Assembly (NCBI GenBank): GCA_005793345.1
Contig: SXSU01000013.1
Span: 1-64,000, forward strand
Length of the DNA stretch: 64,000 nt
DNA from: Bdellovibrionales bacterium
Lineage (GTDB): Bacteria > Bdellovibrionota > Bdellovibrionia > Bdellovibrionales > Bdellovibrionaceae
Direction of reading: 5' to 3'
Shown: positions 7,436 through 16,494 of the stretch, piece by piece
Layout of the letters: each line of letters begins with the position of its first letter
How positions within the stretch are numbered: the first letter of the stretch is position 1
Notes under the pieces: generated by a model
The model's database searches: none
What the model saw: only the letters and a program-made list of their open reading frames with translations
Told to the model about the DNA's origin: nothing
Translations under genes and position numbers: made by a program

Positions 7436-7885
7436 ATGAGCACGTTTTTAAAAATATTAATGACACTATCAATTTCATTATTTGGAACTTTAGCATTGTC
7501 TGCAATTGATGCTCCTTCGGGAGACCATAGTCATCATAATGTTAAACACAATTTTATCATGTATGGTGAAAATCCAATATATGCGTCACACTTAATTTAT
7601 AAAGCACCCCATAATTTTCAAGTGATACTACAACTCAATTTAAGTTCACAGCTTGTAACTAGCATTTCGGAATTAAGAATTCAAAACCCTAACGCAGTTT
7701 TTTATTTTGAAGCTCTAAACTTAGATTTTAGTGAGTTTTCAAATGTGAATGAACTTACAGGTGCAATTTTTTATGAAGATGAAGCTGGTCGTCGACATAC
7801 AGTAATTGAAAGCAATAGTATTACAAAAGATAACTTTAAAGTTATATACTTTTATCAATTGCCCTTAGATTTAAGTAAAAAATAA
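7436..7885 (+). CDS. Small exported protein, LysR-divergent, unknown function
   Basis: The 149-residue product begins with a clear Sec signal peptide (FLKILMTLSISLFGTLALSA, cleavage near residue 23-24), so it should be periplasmic or secreted. The mature N-terminus is His-rich (GDHSHHNVKHNF), which could bind a metal. The rest reads as a compact beta-rich domain (NFQVILQLNLSSQLV...FYFEALNLDFSEF...GAIFYEDEAGRRHTVI). There are no cysteines. AGAGGT lies just before the ATG. Being divergent from a LysR regulator, it is the likely target of that regulator. I do not recognise the family. Confidence 0.7.
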   Translation: MSTFLKILMTLSISLFGTLALSAIDAPSGDHSHHNVKHNFIMYGENPIYASHLIYKAPHNFQVILQLNLSSQLVTSISELRIQNPNAVFYFEALNLDFSEFSNVNELTGAIFYEDEAGRRHTVIESNSITKDNFKVIYFYQLPLDLSKK

Positions 7886-7971
7886 TTATTACAGTTAAAT
7901 ATATTTGTTCAAAATAGAAAATTATACATTTTATCTGTGTAAAAATAGATAAGTCCACCCCCCAACCTGCA

Positions 7972-7993
7972 AGTGCTCCATGGCTGGAGCACT
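7972..7993 (+). promoter_or_regulatory. Perfect hairpin that sequesters the ribosome binding site of the TIGR02147 gene
   Basis: AGTGCTCCA (7972-7980), loop TGGC, TGGAGCACT (7985-7993): a 9-bp perfect stem with a 4-nt loop. The Shine-Dalgarno-like GGAG (7986-7989) is inside the 3' arm, and the ATG at 7994 follows directly. Folding of the mRNA would hide the ribosome binding site. No U-run follows, so it is not a typical terminator. Confidence 0.6.
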
Positions 7994-8887
7994 ATGTTTC
8001 AAAAAGAATTGCCAATAGTTAAATGGCTTGCTAATTCTTTTTTTATGGCTACAGGCTCAATAAAAAATAATAAAGAATATCAGCATTCGCAACATACTTC
8101 AGAAAAAGACTTAGCCGTTTTGATTTTGATACGTAAGTTTGAAGAAGCAAAACTTAGAAATCCAATGTTAAGTTTAAGAGGCTTTTCTCAAAAAATAGGA
8201 ATCAGTTCTGGTGCCTTTTCTGAACTCATAAAGGGAAGAAGGCCATTAACTTTATCTATTAAAAATCGAATAGCTCCCAAATTATTTCTTTCTCCCCAAG
8301 AATCTATTGAATTTTTTAAATCCCATCTTCCTTCAAATATGGGAATTGATATCGATGATCGATTAGTATTATCACAAGATCATTTTCATCTTATTTCTGA
8401 ATGGTGGTATTTTGGTTTATTAAATCTGATTAAAACAAAAGGATTTAAAAATCAGGTGCAATGGATGGCCTTACGTCTTGGTGTTGGTGTTCATATTATA
8501 AATGAAGCCTGGGGTCGTTTGAAGCGCTTGGGTTATATTGAAGAAAATGAAAATAAAGTTATTAGGAAACACCCACATCTTAAAACAACGGATAACCTTG
8601 TGGATTTATCCATTCGGCAATCCCATCTTAAAGATTTAAGTTTAATTGAGAAATCATTAGCTGAGGTTGATCTTCACCATAGAGATAATACCTCATGTAC
8701 TTTTGTTATTGATAAAAAAGACATTCCTAAAGCAAAAGAAATGCTTCGTATCTTTCAGGCTCAATTCTTAAAAGAAATTGGCAAAGAATGCGGTGAAGAA
8801 GTTTATAAGTTTTCTATGGCGCTTTACCCGTTGACTCAACTTAAAGAATTCAAGAGAACTAAAAGGGATACAATGTATGATAAATAA
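7994..8887 (+). CDS. TIGR02147-family putative regulator
   Basis: The product has 297 residues from ATG 7994. The N-terminal part holds an HTH (NPMLSLRGFSQKIGISSGAFSELIKGRRPLT). It is followed by the family hallmark around SEWWYFGLLNLI, then WMALRLGVGVHIINEAWGRLKRLGYIEE, a second winged-helix-like segment. TIGR02147 proteins are abundant in Bdellovibrio and Fibrobacter lineages and are thought to be DNA-binding regulators; their targets are mostly unknown. A GTG at 7973 is an alternative start but lies inside the hairpin at 7972-7993. I prefer 7994, which has GGAG 4 nt before it in the hairpin arm. It lies 112 nt upstream of an exported-protein gene and probably shares its transcript. Confidence 0.82.
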   Translation: MFQKELPIVKWLANSFFMATGSIKNNKEYQHSQHTSEKDLAVLILIRKFEEAKLRNPMLSLRGFSQKIGISSGAFSELIKGRRPLTLSIKNRIAPKLFLSPQESIEFFKSHLPSNMGIDIDDRLVLSQDHFHLISEWWYFGLLNLIKTKGFKNQVQWMALRLGVGVHIINEAWGRLKRLGYIEENENKVIRKHPHLKTTDNLVDLSIRQSHLKDLSLIEKSLAEVDLHHRDNTSCTFVIDKKDIPKAKEMLRIFQAQFLKEIGKECGEEVYKFSMALYPLTQLKEFKRTKRDTMYDK

Positions 8888-8999
8888 TTGTGATCGGAAA
8901 ATAAAATTAAATTTATTTAAATTAAATATAATTAAATTACATATAATTAAATTAAAATTAATATTAATATTAATATCAACTTTAGACAAAAGTTATCAC

Positions 9000-10046
9000 A
9001 TGATTTTTGGAATAGTTTTAGTCCTGTTTGTCAACTTTATCAGTTTAATTATTTTACCATTTAATACCATAGCGAACGCTTATGTTGGTGGAGATTCTAT
9101 TGGAAACGGTGGAGTTTTGTGGGTTTGTCGAAGCTTAACAGGAGGCAAAGAAATTCATTCAGGGATTTTAGCTGATTTGTTTGAAGCTAATTTGCAATAT
9201 GAATTAGAGATTATTTCTCAAGATGAGTTTTTACACAAAGATCCTTTTGACATATATAATGAACGAAAAAAATGGTTTCAACAGGAACTCCCTGAGTTTT
9301 TTAATTTAATACAACCTAGATTTGAATATGTAGAAACACATCTTCAATTTATAAATGCTGAATTACTTTCTACAAATGATTTTTCGATGGCAATTAAACC
9401 TGAAGCTTCAAGCTGTTCACAGGGACAATGGGAAACTTTAAATATTGCTAATTTTAGAGAAGATGATCAAAAGATTTTGATCAGCAGTAGTTTATGGAAT
9501 AATTCCAAAATTGGTAATTTAGATAAGGCTGCTTTATTGTTTCATGAAGCAATTTATTATTGGATGCGTTCGTATTATGGAGCAACCACATCTGATAAAT
9601 CAAGGCGATTGACAGGAATTTTATTTTCCAAATTAAATACTGAACAAATGAAAAATGAAATTCGTAAAGTTTTAGGAGAGTATCCAGATCAACCTGAGGG
9701 ATCAATTTTATGTGTTATGAAAAATACGAAAAAAAATCAGGTCTTTGTTGCTTACGAGCAAACTCTTTTTGAAGCTCAGTTTCAAGTTAGAAACCGGTGT
9801 CAAAGCGAGAGTGATCCTCAGTGGTGTGAACGATCATCAGTGGAATGTGACGAGATAATTAATCAATCCAGTAAAAAGCATCATTGTATTTCTGAAAACT
9901 CAGTATCAAGAAAAATATTTCGTGGTTTAGGACGAAATATATTAGAAGCGCAATTTAATGCACACATGTCTTGTTTTATGTCTCATTTAAATGATAGTAA
10001 AGCTCTTCATGAATGTCCTGATTTTGCTTTTATGGAATGTTATTAA
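9000..10046 (+). CDS. Exported protein with HEAIY motif and paired C-terminal Cys repeats
   Basis: From ATG 9000 the product (348 residues) has a signal peptide (MIFGIVLVLFVNFISLIILPFNTIANA) with an ANA cleavage site. The mature part begins YVGGDSIGNGGVLWVCR. In the middle is LLFHEAIYYWMRSYYGATTSDKSRRLTG; HEAIY followed by Arg and a TS/DS region recurs in exported proteins of Bdellovibrio-like bacteria. It recalls a metallopeptidase helix but lacks the second His of HExxH. The C-terminus has two copies of a ~50-residue Cys module (C-x3-N ... FEAQF ... C ... C ... C), homologous to modules in the next gene. A longer reading from 8877 overlaps the regulator gene by 11 nt but would add a Lys/Ile-rich low-complexity tail before the signal peptide. 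The 8895-8975 DNA is AT-repetitive. Confidence 0.72.
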   Translation: MIFGIVLVLFVNFISLIILPFNTIANAYVGGDSIGNGGVLWVCRSLTGGKEIHSGILADLFEANLQYELEIISQDEFLHKDPFDIYNERKKWFQQELPEFFNLIQPRFEYVETHLQFINAELLSTNDFSMAIKPEASSCSQGQWETLNIANFREDDQKILISSSLWNNSKIGNLDKAALLFHEAIYYWMRSYYGATTSDKSRRLTGILFSKLNTEQMKNEIRKVLGEYPDQPEGSILCVMKNTKKNQVFVAYEQTLFEAQFQVRNRCQSESDPQWCERSSVECDEIINQSSKKHHCISENSVSRKIFRGLGRNILEAQFNAHMSCFMSHLNDSKALHECPDFAFMECY

Positions 10047-10116
10047 AAATTTATTAAATTAAGAACAAATATTTAATATGAAATTAAATTATAAATTATA
10101 GGGTATAGGGGGAACT

Positions 10117-11808
10117 GTGATTAAAAAAATATTAACAACTTTAATATTAATGAATGCCATGATAGGATGTACAAATGGATCAAGTGGTGGCTCGGGTGAT
10201 AATAATAATAAGCAAAAACCAAAAAGTAATATTAATTCAAAAATTTCGAAGTCAGGATCTGATGCACTAACTGGCCAATCTGCACTTTTAGAAGTGGGTA
10301 ATTCAATTACAAAATCAAAGCAAAATTCAGCTAATAGTAGTGTTCATACAAATTATTTTGATAGTCGTAATTCAAGTTTTTCAATTAATCCGAGTTTAAT
10401 TCTCAATAGTTATATAAATAAAGTATTGAATAAAAGTTCAAATCAAAATCAAAATCAAATTTCAAAAGAAAAAGATGAAGTAAAATCTAAAGCTAATTTG
10501 TTATCTCAATCTCTTGAATCACAAAATTGTAAAACTGAGTTTATGGATTTAAGTCAAAACGCAAATCAACATTCTGGTTCAAATAACAGTTCAAGTGCTT
10601 CAGCACAATTTATGCCTGCAATCTTAAAAATTTCAGGTTCTGGTTGTCCGATGGAAATGACTTTTAAGATATCAATGGAAGGTATTGGGACAAATGTTTG
10701 TAATCAATCAGAACAAAATCAAGAACAATGTAAATTCAAAGCATTAATTAAATTAGCTTATAGAGTCCTTGATGAAAAAATGGCCGAAGATATTGGATTA
10801 AGAAGTGGTCATTTAAATATGTCATTTGAGATAGATCAAAGTTTTAGTATGCCAACTTCTGGCGTAAAAAACGGTGCTGGTGTTGGAGGATTACCACCAG
10901 GTTCATCGGAACTTCCCCCTGAATTTGGTGGCGGTGGAATGCCACCTGGTGGAGGAGTTGGGATGCCAATGCAAATGGATATGGCCATTATTTCAAAAAT
11001 ACAATTTGATTTAAAAGTTACTGATTTGGACGGAAATCCACATCTTGTTTCTGGGAGCGAAGATGTAAATATGAAAATGGCAGGTATGGACCAGACGGGG
11101 TATTTTAAAGAAGACTTAAAATATCTTTCAGAAGCAAATAATGTATCATCAGTTTTAACTGCAAATGTAAAAGCTAATGGAACAAAATCAGATGAAAAGT
11201 TTTATGTGGACGGCGAAAGTGTAACATTTAAAGTTTATGAATCAGAACGAAGTAAATTTGCAAATTCTTTTATGCCTCTATTTGGACAAATAAATGAAGA
11301 TGAAAATGAAAATAGTAATTCAAATGAAACATCAGATGATGAATATAATAATGGTTATAATCAAGGGAATTATAAAGGTGGAGCAAACCCTATCCCTACT
11401 CCCACTTTTGCTCCAGTACCATTACCAATCATTGATGATAGTATAAAAAATGATTTTTCACTTTGGATGTGTGTGACAGAAAATATTAGAACTCAAGAGT
11501 TATTTGTAGGATATGGAAAAGGCGAATTTATTGCTAAATCAGAATCATTTATTCAATGCCAAAAGGGCGAACAAAACACGGCTAACTGTAACTCGACTGT
11601 AAAGCTATGTGAATTATTAAAATCAAATACTTCAAATTGGTTTTGTATAAATAAAAATTCTAAAACCAATAAATTGTATTCAAGTTATGGGCGATCAGAA
11701 AATGAAGCTAGTTTGCTTGCAACAAAATCCTGTTATACAGACAGTGAATCTGGTGCAAGAGCATATTGCCAATCACATTTTCAATTAGAGTGTTCGCAAA
11801 TAAAGTAA
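10117..11808 (+). CDS. Lipoprotein with Asn/Ser-rich region, Gly/Pro/Met segment and paired C-terminal Cys repeats
   Basis: The product has 563 residues from a GTG start with GGGGG 4 nt upstream. The signal ends in the lipobox MIGC (Cys about residue 18), followed by NGSSGGSGDNNNK. Residues about 25-150 are Asn/Ser/Gln-rich and look disordered. A beta-rich domain follows, interrupted by a Gly/Pro/Met stretch (GVGGLPPGSSELPPEFGGGGMPPGGG) near residues 248-285. An acidic Asn-rich linker precedes a Pro-rich hinge (PIPTPTFAPVPLP). The C-terminus carries two Cys modules (CVTEN...FVGYGKGEFIAKSE...C..., CINKN...YSSYGRSENEASLLATKSC...) like those of the preceding gene. The two genes lie 70 nt apart on the same strand and probably act together at the cell surface. 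The function is unknown. Confidence 0.72.
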   Translation: MIKKILTTLILMNAMIGCTNGSSGGSGDNNNKQKPKSNINSKISKSGSDALTGQSALLEVGNSITKSKQNSANSSVHTNYFDSRNSSFSINPSLILNSYINKVLNKSSNQNQNQISKEKDEVKSKANLLSQSLESQNCKTEFMDLSQNANQHSGSNNSSSASAQFMPAILKISGSGCPMEMTFKISMEGIGTNVCNQSEQNQEQCKFKALIKLAYRVLDEKMAEDIGLRSGHLNMSFEIDQSFSMPTSGVKNGAGVGGLPPGSSELPPEFGGGGMPPGGGVGMPMQMDMAIISKIQFDLKVTDLDGNPHLVSGSEDVNMKMAGMDQTGYFKEDLKYLSEANNVSSVLTANVKANGTKSDEKFYVDGESVTFKVYESERSKFANSFMPLFGQINEDENENSNSNETSDDEYNNGYNQGNYKGGANPIPTPTFAPVPLPIIDDSIKNDFSLWMCVTENIRTQELFVGYGKGEFIAKSESFIQCQKGEQNTANCNSTVKLCELLKSNTSNWFCINKNSKTNKLYSSYGRSENEASLLATKSCYTDSESGARAYCQSHFQLECSQIK

Positions 11809-11846
11809 TCTTTCCTAGGCTGGGGAACCTCTTAATTGATTTGAGA

Positions 11847-12212
11847 CTAAGGGACAAAGGATGTAGTTTCGTTTTCATAAATTGAACAGCTATCAATTAG
11901 ATCTATTTGTATGAGTGATTCTTTTTCTGGAATGATAAAGCCTGACTCTACTACTTTTTTAGTGAATTGAAGTCGTGATTCATATTTTTCCTGCGGTTCA
12001 ATACATATTTGTTTATCAAAAATAACTTCAGTTAATTGGTTTTCTTTGAAATTAAATTGATTTTTAAGAAATAAACGATTTTTAATCTGCTTTATTGGAG
12101 AAGGAGGCACGATAACTAAGGTCCCATCATCTGTTAAACCATGATTTGTCAAATCAGTTATTAACAATCCTTTTCCTGCAAGCGCTAATACTGAGTGAAA
12201 ATTAAAAAACAT
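11847..12212 (-). CDS. Hypothetical protein, probably 5'-truncated
   Basis: I do not recognise this 121-residue product. It has two cysteines (ICIEPQ, DSCSIYE) and beta-rich segments. The ATG at 12212 has no ribosome binding site. The frame continues upstream without a start codon for about 12 more sensible codons (TYEFKTDHGN before MFFNFHSVLALAGKG) until a TAA. This suggests the true N-terminus has been lost. The adjacent plus-strand stretch to 12412 also looks like a gene fragment, so this small region appears to be decaying. Confidence 0.45.
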   Translation of the reverse strand: MFFNFHSVLALAGKGLLITDLTNHGLTDDGTLVIVPPSPIKQIKNRLFLKNQFNFKENQLTEVIFDKQICIEPQEKYESRLQFTKKVVESGFIIPEKESLIQIDLIDSCSIYENETTSFVP

Positions 12213-12286
12213 GTTGCCATGGTCAGTTTTAAATTCATATGTCCAACTTTAATTAAATTTATAAATTATTTGTATTATTTTTTTAA

Positions 12287-12412
12287 AATTATATCAACTG
12301 CAATGATTTTGACATTTCTGAACTATTTTCAAATTGCTTTGACCATGAATCAAATTATAAAGACACTAAAGTTGAATTTTATTTTACTGGTAATCAGATA
12401 TTAAGAACATAA
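12287..12412 (+). pseudogene. Possible gene fragment (open frame without a start)
   Basis: A 41-codon open frame reads YINCNDFDISELFSNCFDHESNYKDTKVEFYFTGNQILRT. Its composition is protein-like (acidic, two Cys, mixed hydrophobics), unlike the Lys/Ile/Asn translations typical of this AT-rich non-coding DNA. It has no start codon. It could be the 3' relic of an exported protein gene, or chance. Confidence 0.2.
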
Positions 12413-12478
12413 ATATTTTTTGTAAAGAAAAACGCAATTTTATTTATAGGCTTTCTAATATATAGTCTTGAACTGGTA

Positions 12479-12898
12479 TCATTGTTCGTTATTCTTTATT
12501 GATTCAATCTTTGCTGGTGCTTCTATGGAAACAAAAAAATGAGTCATCAGATTGGGATCACTTTCGATCTGGTATTGGATCTTTGTGTTTTCAACTTTCG
12601 AAGGACAACTTTTATGACTCCCTGGCAAGTGGCCAATCAAATAAATATATCGAACACTTACTTTTTTACCTGTGTCTGGATTATCAAGCTTTGTTATTGA
12701 GTCTCGTCTTTCAATATTTAAAAGGCGGCTTTCTAAAGCACAGTGTGGAAAATTAAATTCAAACTTTGTTTTAAATTTAGGTAAAGTTTCGCCATTGTAA
12801 AAAATAGAATTTGTACCATAGCTTATTCTTGGTGGATTTTTAGATGCAAACCCAATTGCAGAAGCACTCAATGTAATAAATAATAAAAGTAATTTCAT
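12479..12898 (-). CDS. Small exported protein, unknown function
   Basis: The 139-residue product begins with a Sec signal peptide (MKLLLLFITLSASAIGFA, cleavage about residue 18-19). The mature protein is beta-rich with two cysteines (FPHCALESR and HKSCPSKVEN) placed to form one disulfide in the periplasm, and it contains the element GKKVSVRYIYLIGHLPG. I do not recognise the family. It is transcribed alone, divergent from the GNAT fragment at 13023. Confidence 0.65.
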   Translation of the reverse strand: MKLLLLFITLSASAIGFASKNPPRISYGTNSIFYNGETLPKFKTKFEFNFPHCALESRLLNIERRDSITKLDNPDTGKKVSVRYIYLIGHLPGSHKSCPSKVENTKIQYQIESDPNLMTHFFVSIEAPAKIESIKNNEQ

Positions 12899-13022
12899 GA
12901 TATGATACCTACCGTAATAAAGTTAAAGCTATCAGTGAATAGAGTACACACAATTGCAGCTTCATTTGCAACATCATTATTTTACAGAATATGATAAAAT
13001 GAAAGATCCGTTGGATTATTAA

Positions 13023-13358
13023 ATGAATTATAATTTTGAAAGTATCTTACTGAGATCATCATTAGAAACTGACCTAACATTTATATGTCGATTAGAAGGA
13101 GATATTGAAAATTCACGCTTTATTTCTGCTTGGTCGGCTGAAAAACATAAAGCTACATTTTATAACGATGACTTTTGTCATTTAGTTGTTGAGTCCGACG
13201 GCATTGCAGTCGGTTTCGTAATTCTTGCAGGTCTCAAAAATCCAAACAAATCCATTGAGTTCATGAGAGACGTAATTAATGAAAAGGGTAATGGACTCGG
13301 TCATAGAACTTTACAAGCAGTGAAGGCACTTAGTTTCACGAAATTAAATGTACATTAA
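13023..13358 (+). pseudogene. Truncated GNAT acetyltransferase
   Basis: The 111-codon frame starts like a RimJ/RimL-type GNAT: ILLRSSLETDLTFICRLEGDIENSRFISAWSAEKHKATFYNDDFCHLVVESDGIAVGFVILAGLKNPNKSIEFMRDVINEKGNGLGHRTLQAVKALSF. The acetyl-CoA loop, usually RGxGxG/A, appears as KGNGLGHRT. Translation stops where the domain should continue with strand 5 and helix 4. A neighbouring frame stays open for about another 30 codons (LLSDNNYESLIIMSILKHEYESD), which suggests a frameshift near 13350. The family is normally 160-180 residues. It is probably inactive. Confidence 0.6.
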
Positions 13359-13520
13359 GAGAATGTCTCTTGTCCGATAATAATTATGAGTCCCTAATTA
13401 TTATGTCTATTCTCAAACACGAATACGAATCAGACAAAAATCACTAATTAGATTATTTTTGTTTGGAAATTCTTTTCAAATTAATGTTCAAAAAAAAATA
13501 TTTATCTGTTAAAATTTTTT

Positions 13521-15536
13521 TTATTCTACAGCGCCATGATCAACAAGTAGCTTAATAGTTTCTGTACTTAAACCAAATTGTATTGCAAATCCTAAGGCTG
13601 TTTTACCTAATTTATTTCTTAGATTTAGATTTGCGCCCCTATTGACTATAAGTTTCGTTATTTCATTATAATCATTTCTACCAAATTTAAAAATTAACAT
13701 TAGAGCTGTATTTCCATCACTATTTTGCAAATTCAAATCTATTCCAGCAGCTATAACTTTTATAATAGTATCAATTTCTGCCTGTTTTTTTACAACATTT
13801 GTATTTAAAACTGACAATAAAGCATTCTCTCCATTCTTATTAATTATATTCAAATTAAGTCTTTGGGACTTAAGAAGTTCCGCTAACAAAACATTTTCAT
13901 CATTATAGATCCAGATTGCATAGTGTAAAATTGAATATCCATTCTTTGTTTGAATTGTGTTCAGATCAACATTTTGCTGGATAAGCCAAATGGCAAATTG
14001 AACTGCTTTGGAATCCTTGGCTAACTTGAAACCATAAATTTTATTGACGAGAGATGCAAGATGGCTAACGCCCTCATTATCAATAGAATTCTTATCAGCA
14101 CCTAAAGAAAAAAAATTATGAGCTAAATCAAAATTTTCAGCATGCCAAACATTTTCTAACGCTACTCTTACTGGAGTATATCCTTTATTATTTTTGGCAT
14201 CTATTTTTGCTCCCTGTTGGATTATCCAAGCAAGTTTATCTGCAAATTCACCGTTGGAACTAATTGAATGTAAGAAAGTATTACCCTCATTATCTTTTTC
14301 ATTGATATCTGCACCAAATTGTAAAAGCAATTTTAATGAATCTATATCTCTTGCAATTTGTATAGGAGTTCTTCCTGTTTTATCCGCGATTTTTACTGAA
14401 GCACCATTTTGTAAAAATAAATTCATAAAATTTAATAAGCCCTGATGAGTTGCTTTGTAAAGTGCAGTTTCATTGTAATCATCGACTGCGTTAACATTTA
14501 AGCCGTGCTTCATTAATATATCTGCAACTAGTAAGTAATTTTCCTCTTTCGCGTAACTAGATAACGAAGAATCTACACATAAACTTAGTATCGGTGTTTG
14601 ATCTGGTAAAAATGTATTAGCCCCAACATCTAATAACATTTTAACAAGAGTAGGATTACCATTTTTTACTGCATGAACAATTACAGGTGTGGTACCCGGC
14701 AAATTAACCTGTGCTTTTGCTTGAAGTAGTAAGGCAACAATAGGTTCGTTGTTATGTGCCACTGCAAATGTTAAAGCGGTTTGTCCATAAGCATTTATTG
14801 CATTAACTTGAGAATTAAACTGTAATAAAGTTTGAACAATTTCCTGATATCCAAAACAAGATGCTATCATCAAAGCATTATAGCTATTATCTACGCAAGG
14901 TTTGTAATTACCACTTTGGATTATTAAATTCTGATCGGCTCCTTTTTGAAGCAACGAGCGTATTACAAATAAAATATTTTTATCATTTTTAACTACATAT
15001 TGATTTGTTAACAGTTCAGTTAAGGCCGTAACTCCTTCCGCATTTTTAATATTTAAATCCAAATTTTGGGTTAGAATATAATTAAATAGTTCCATATCAA
15101 TGGAGACAACATCTTCTGCAAGCATTTCGATTAAGACACTATTTCCTTTACGATTTAACAAGTTCACATCAGCATGATTATGAATAAGCTTATGAATAAC
15201 TTGTGAATAACCTGTTCTTGCAGCAAGTATCAAAGTGGTATCGCCATAAATATCTTGATTATTTATATCAGCACCTTTTGAGATCAAAAGATCAAGAATT
15301 TTAAGATTATCTTCTCTTGTTGGAAACGACCACCAAGTGGTTGCCATAATCGGAGAACGTCCATAACAAGAACGCTCGTTTACGTTAGAGCCAGACGCAA
15401 GCAGCTGAGTTACTTTAGCTAAGTCTGTTTGATCAACAGCAGTGTATAGCTCGGTGTCCTTGCAATCGGCAGCAATCACCACTGCTGGAAAAATAAAAGT
15501 TAAAAAAACTACTATTAGAGTATTACTAAAATTCAT
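13521..15536 (-). CDS. Exported ankyrin-repeat protein
   Basis: The 671-residue product has a signal peptide (MNFSNTLIVVFLTFIFPAVVIAADC, cleavage after VIA). The rest is almost entirely ankyrin repeats, about seventeen to eighteen, with recognisable cores such as GDTTLILAARTGYSQVIHKLIHNHADVNLLNRKG, YGQTALTFAVAHNNEPIVALLLQAKAQVN and DGNTALMLIFKFGRNDYNEITKLIVNRGANLNLRNKLGKTALGFA. There is no catalytic domain. Periplasmic ankyrin proteins are known as protein-binding scaffolds, for example protecting catalases or binding inhibitors. An AGG precedes the ATG at a usable distance. No partner gene is evident beside it. Confidence 0.88.
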   Translation of the reverse strand: MNFSNTLIVVFLTFIFPAVVIAADCKDTELYTAVDQTDLAKVTQLLASGSNVNERSCYGRSPIMATTWWSFPTREDNLKILDLLISKGADINNQDIYGDTTLILAARTGYSQVIHKLIHNHADVNLLNRKGNSVLIEMLAEDVVSIDMELFNYILTQNLDLNIKNAEGVTALTELLTNQYVVKNDKNILFVIRSLLQKGADQNLIIQSGNYKPCVDNSYNALMIASCFGYQEIVQTLLQFNSQVNAINAYGQTALTFAVAHNNEPIVALLLQAKAQVNLPGTTPVIVHAVKNGNPTLVKMLLDVGANTFLPDQTPILSLCVDSSLSSYAKEENYLLVADILMKHGLNVNAVDDYNETALYKATHQGLLNFMNLFLQNGASVKIADKTGRTPIQIARDIDSLKLLLQFGADINEKDNEGNTFLHSISSNGEFADKLAWIIQQGAKIDAKNNKGYTPVRVALENVWHAENFDLAHNFFSLGADKNSIDNEGVSHLASLVNKIYGFKLAKDSKAVQFAIWLIQQNVDLNTIQTKNGYSILHYAIWIYNDENVLLAELLKSQRLNLNIINKNGENALLSVLNTNVVKKQAEIDTIIKVIAAGIDLNLQNSDGNTALMLIFKFGRNDYNEITKLIVNRGANLNLRNKLGKTALGFAIQFGLSTETIKLLVDHGAVE

Positions 15537-15724
15537 AATTTGCCTATTTCAATTCAAGATCTAAAAATCGTATTGTTCCACTGTAAGCATGTCAAATTGA
15601 TTTAGCTTCTTGAAATCATAATCGATGTCGCGTTATTTTACACGAAAACATTAGATCGATTGGAGTCGTATCAAAAGCCAATCCTAAATCTATTAATTAC
15701 TATCCAAAAGAATTGAGGTTAAAA

Positions 15725-16021
15725 ATGCGAACGAAAATTTTCATCTATATTATAACTATTATTGGAATGAATGCAATTGCAGAACAAGAAATAAAAATTG
15801 TACCATTCGGAAGAAGTGTTGTATTTTGTGAATCGAGTTTGACCCAATTAAATTTAGATCTTTTAAAAGAAAAAATTCTAGTAACTGATACAAAAATTGG
15901 TATGGACGATGATAGATTTAAAATAGTTTTCGAAGTTAATTTTCCATTTGAAGTTTCTGCACCAATGGTTTCTTCAGATCAAAAAAATCAAAAGTATTGT
16001 GTAACAGTTACAAAATTGTAG
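15725..16021 (+). CDS. Small exported protein, unknown function
   Basis: From ATG 15725 the product has 98 residues. The signal peptide MRTKIFIYIITIIGMNAIA is followed by EQEIKIVPFGRSVVFCESSLTQL. The mature protein (~79 residues) has two cysteines, one near each end (VVFCES and KYCVTVTKL), a likely single disulfide. GAGG lies 6 nt before this ATG, which is why I prefer it to the TTG at 15713. It is divergent from the ankyrin gene. The family is not recognised. Confidence 0.6.
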   Translation: MRTKIFIYIITIIGMNAIAEQEIKIVPFGRSVVFCESSLTQLNLDLLKEKILVTDTKIGMDDDRFKIVFEVNFPFEVSAPMVSSDQKNQKYCVTVTKL

Positions 16022-16215
16022 TACAAACCTGATAAACAATTCCTGTTTTTTTATCCTATAATTGGATTAATTATTTAATATAGGAGCAGCTTTATTCAAA
16101 TTAGTCTGCTCTTGTTAGGTTTAATTATTCTTATTGAAATATATAAAAATCTGTGTGTAAAAAAAATTCTTTAATGACCGATATACTATATTTAATTGAG
16201 ATTTAAAAATAATTA

Positions 16216-16494
16216 TTATTCTTGAACCCAAGCGCAAAGTTTGCCAAAAGCATCTGGAGAACCTGCCGGATTTTTATTAAGAGAATTGTTATATGCTTTT
16301 AAGTAACAATTCAATACAGCGTTAATATCTGTTTCAGATTTAACATGGGAACAAAGCTCTGCAGCGACAGAATAAAATCCTATTTCCCTTTTCTGTATTG
16401 CAGTTCTATAACAAGATAAAACGTAATCAGTCTGTGTCATAGCATAAGTTTGTGCTGATGTTAAAAATATAAAAATTGTTAAAGATTTTTTCAT
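16216..16494 (-). CDS. Small exported Cys-containing protein sharing a motif with 52057-52545
   Basis: The 92-residue product has a signal peptide (MKKSLTIFIFLTSAQTYA). The mature protein has an alternating Cys pattern (VLSCYRTA, AAELCSHV, VLNCYLKAYN, GKLCAWVQE), four cysteines that can form two disulfides. The C-terminal part YLKAYN...NP...KLCAWVQ resembles YLKAFN...NP...KLCEWIQ of the exported protein at 52057-52545, so the two are probably distant relatives. GGAA precedes the start. The function is unknown. Confidence 0.6.
   Translation of the reverse strand: MKKSLTIFIFLTSAQTYAMTQTDYVLSCYRTAIQKREIGFYSVAAELCSHVKSETDINAVLNCYLKAYNNSLNKNPAGSPDAFGKLCAWVQE

Noticed and set aside
8877-8999. Long N-terminal extension (MINNCDRK...) of the exported protein at 9000
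   Set aside because: The DNA is an AT-rich low-complexity stretch giving a Lys/Ile/Asn tail in front of a good signal peptide; the ATG at 9000 fits better, although without a clear ribosome binding site.
16083-16112. Possible terminator or small RNA hairpin (GAGCAG...CTGCTC)
   Set aside because: Only six base pairs with a 16-nt loop and no U-run; too weak to call.
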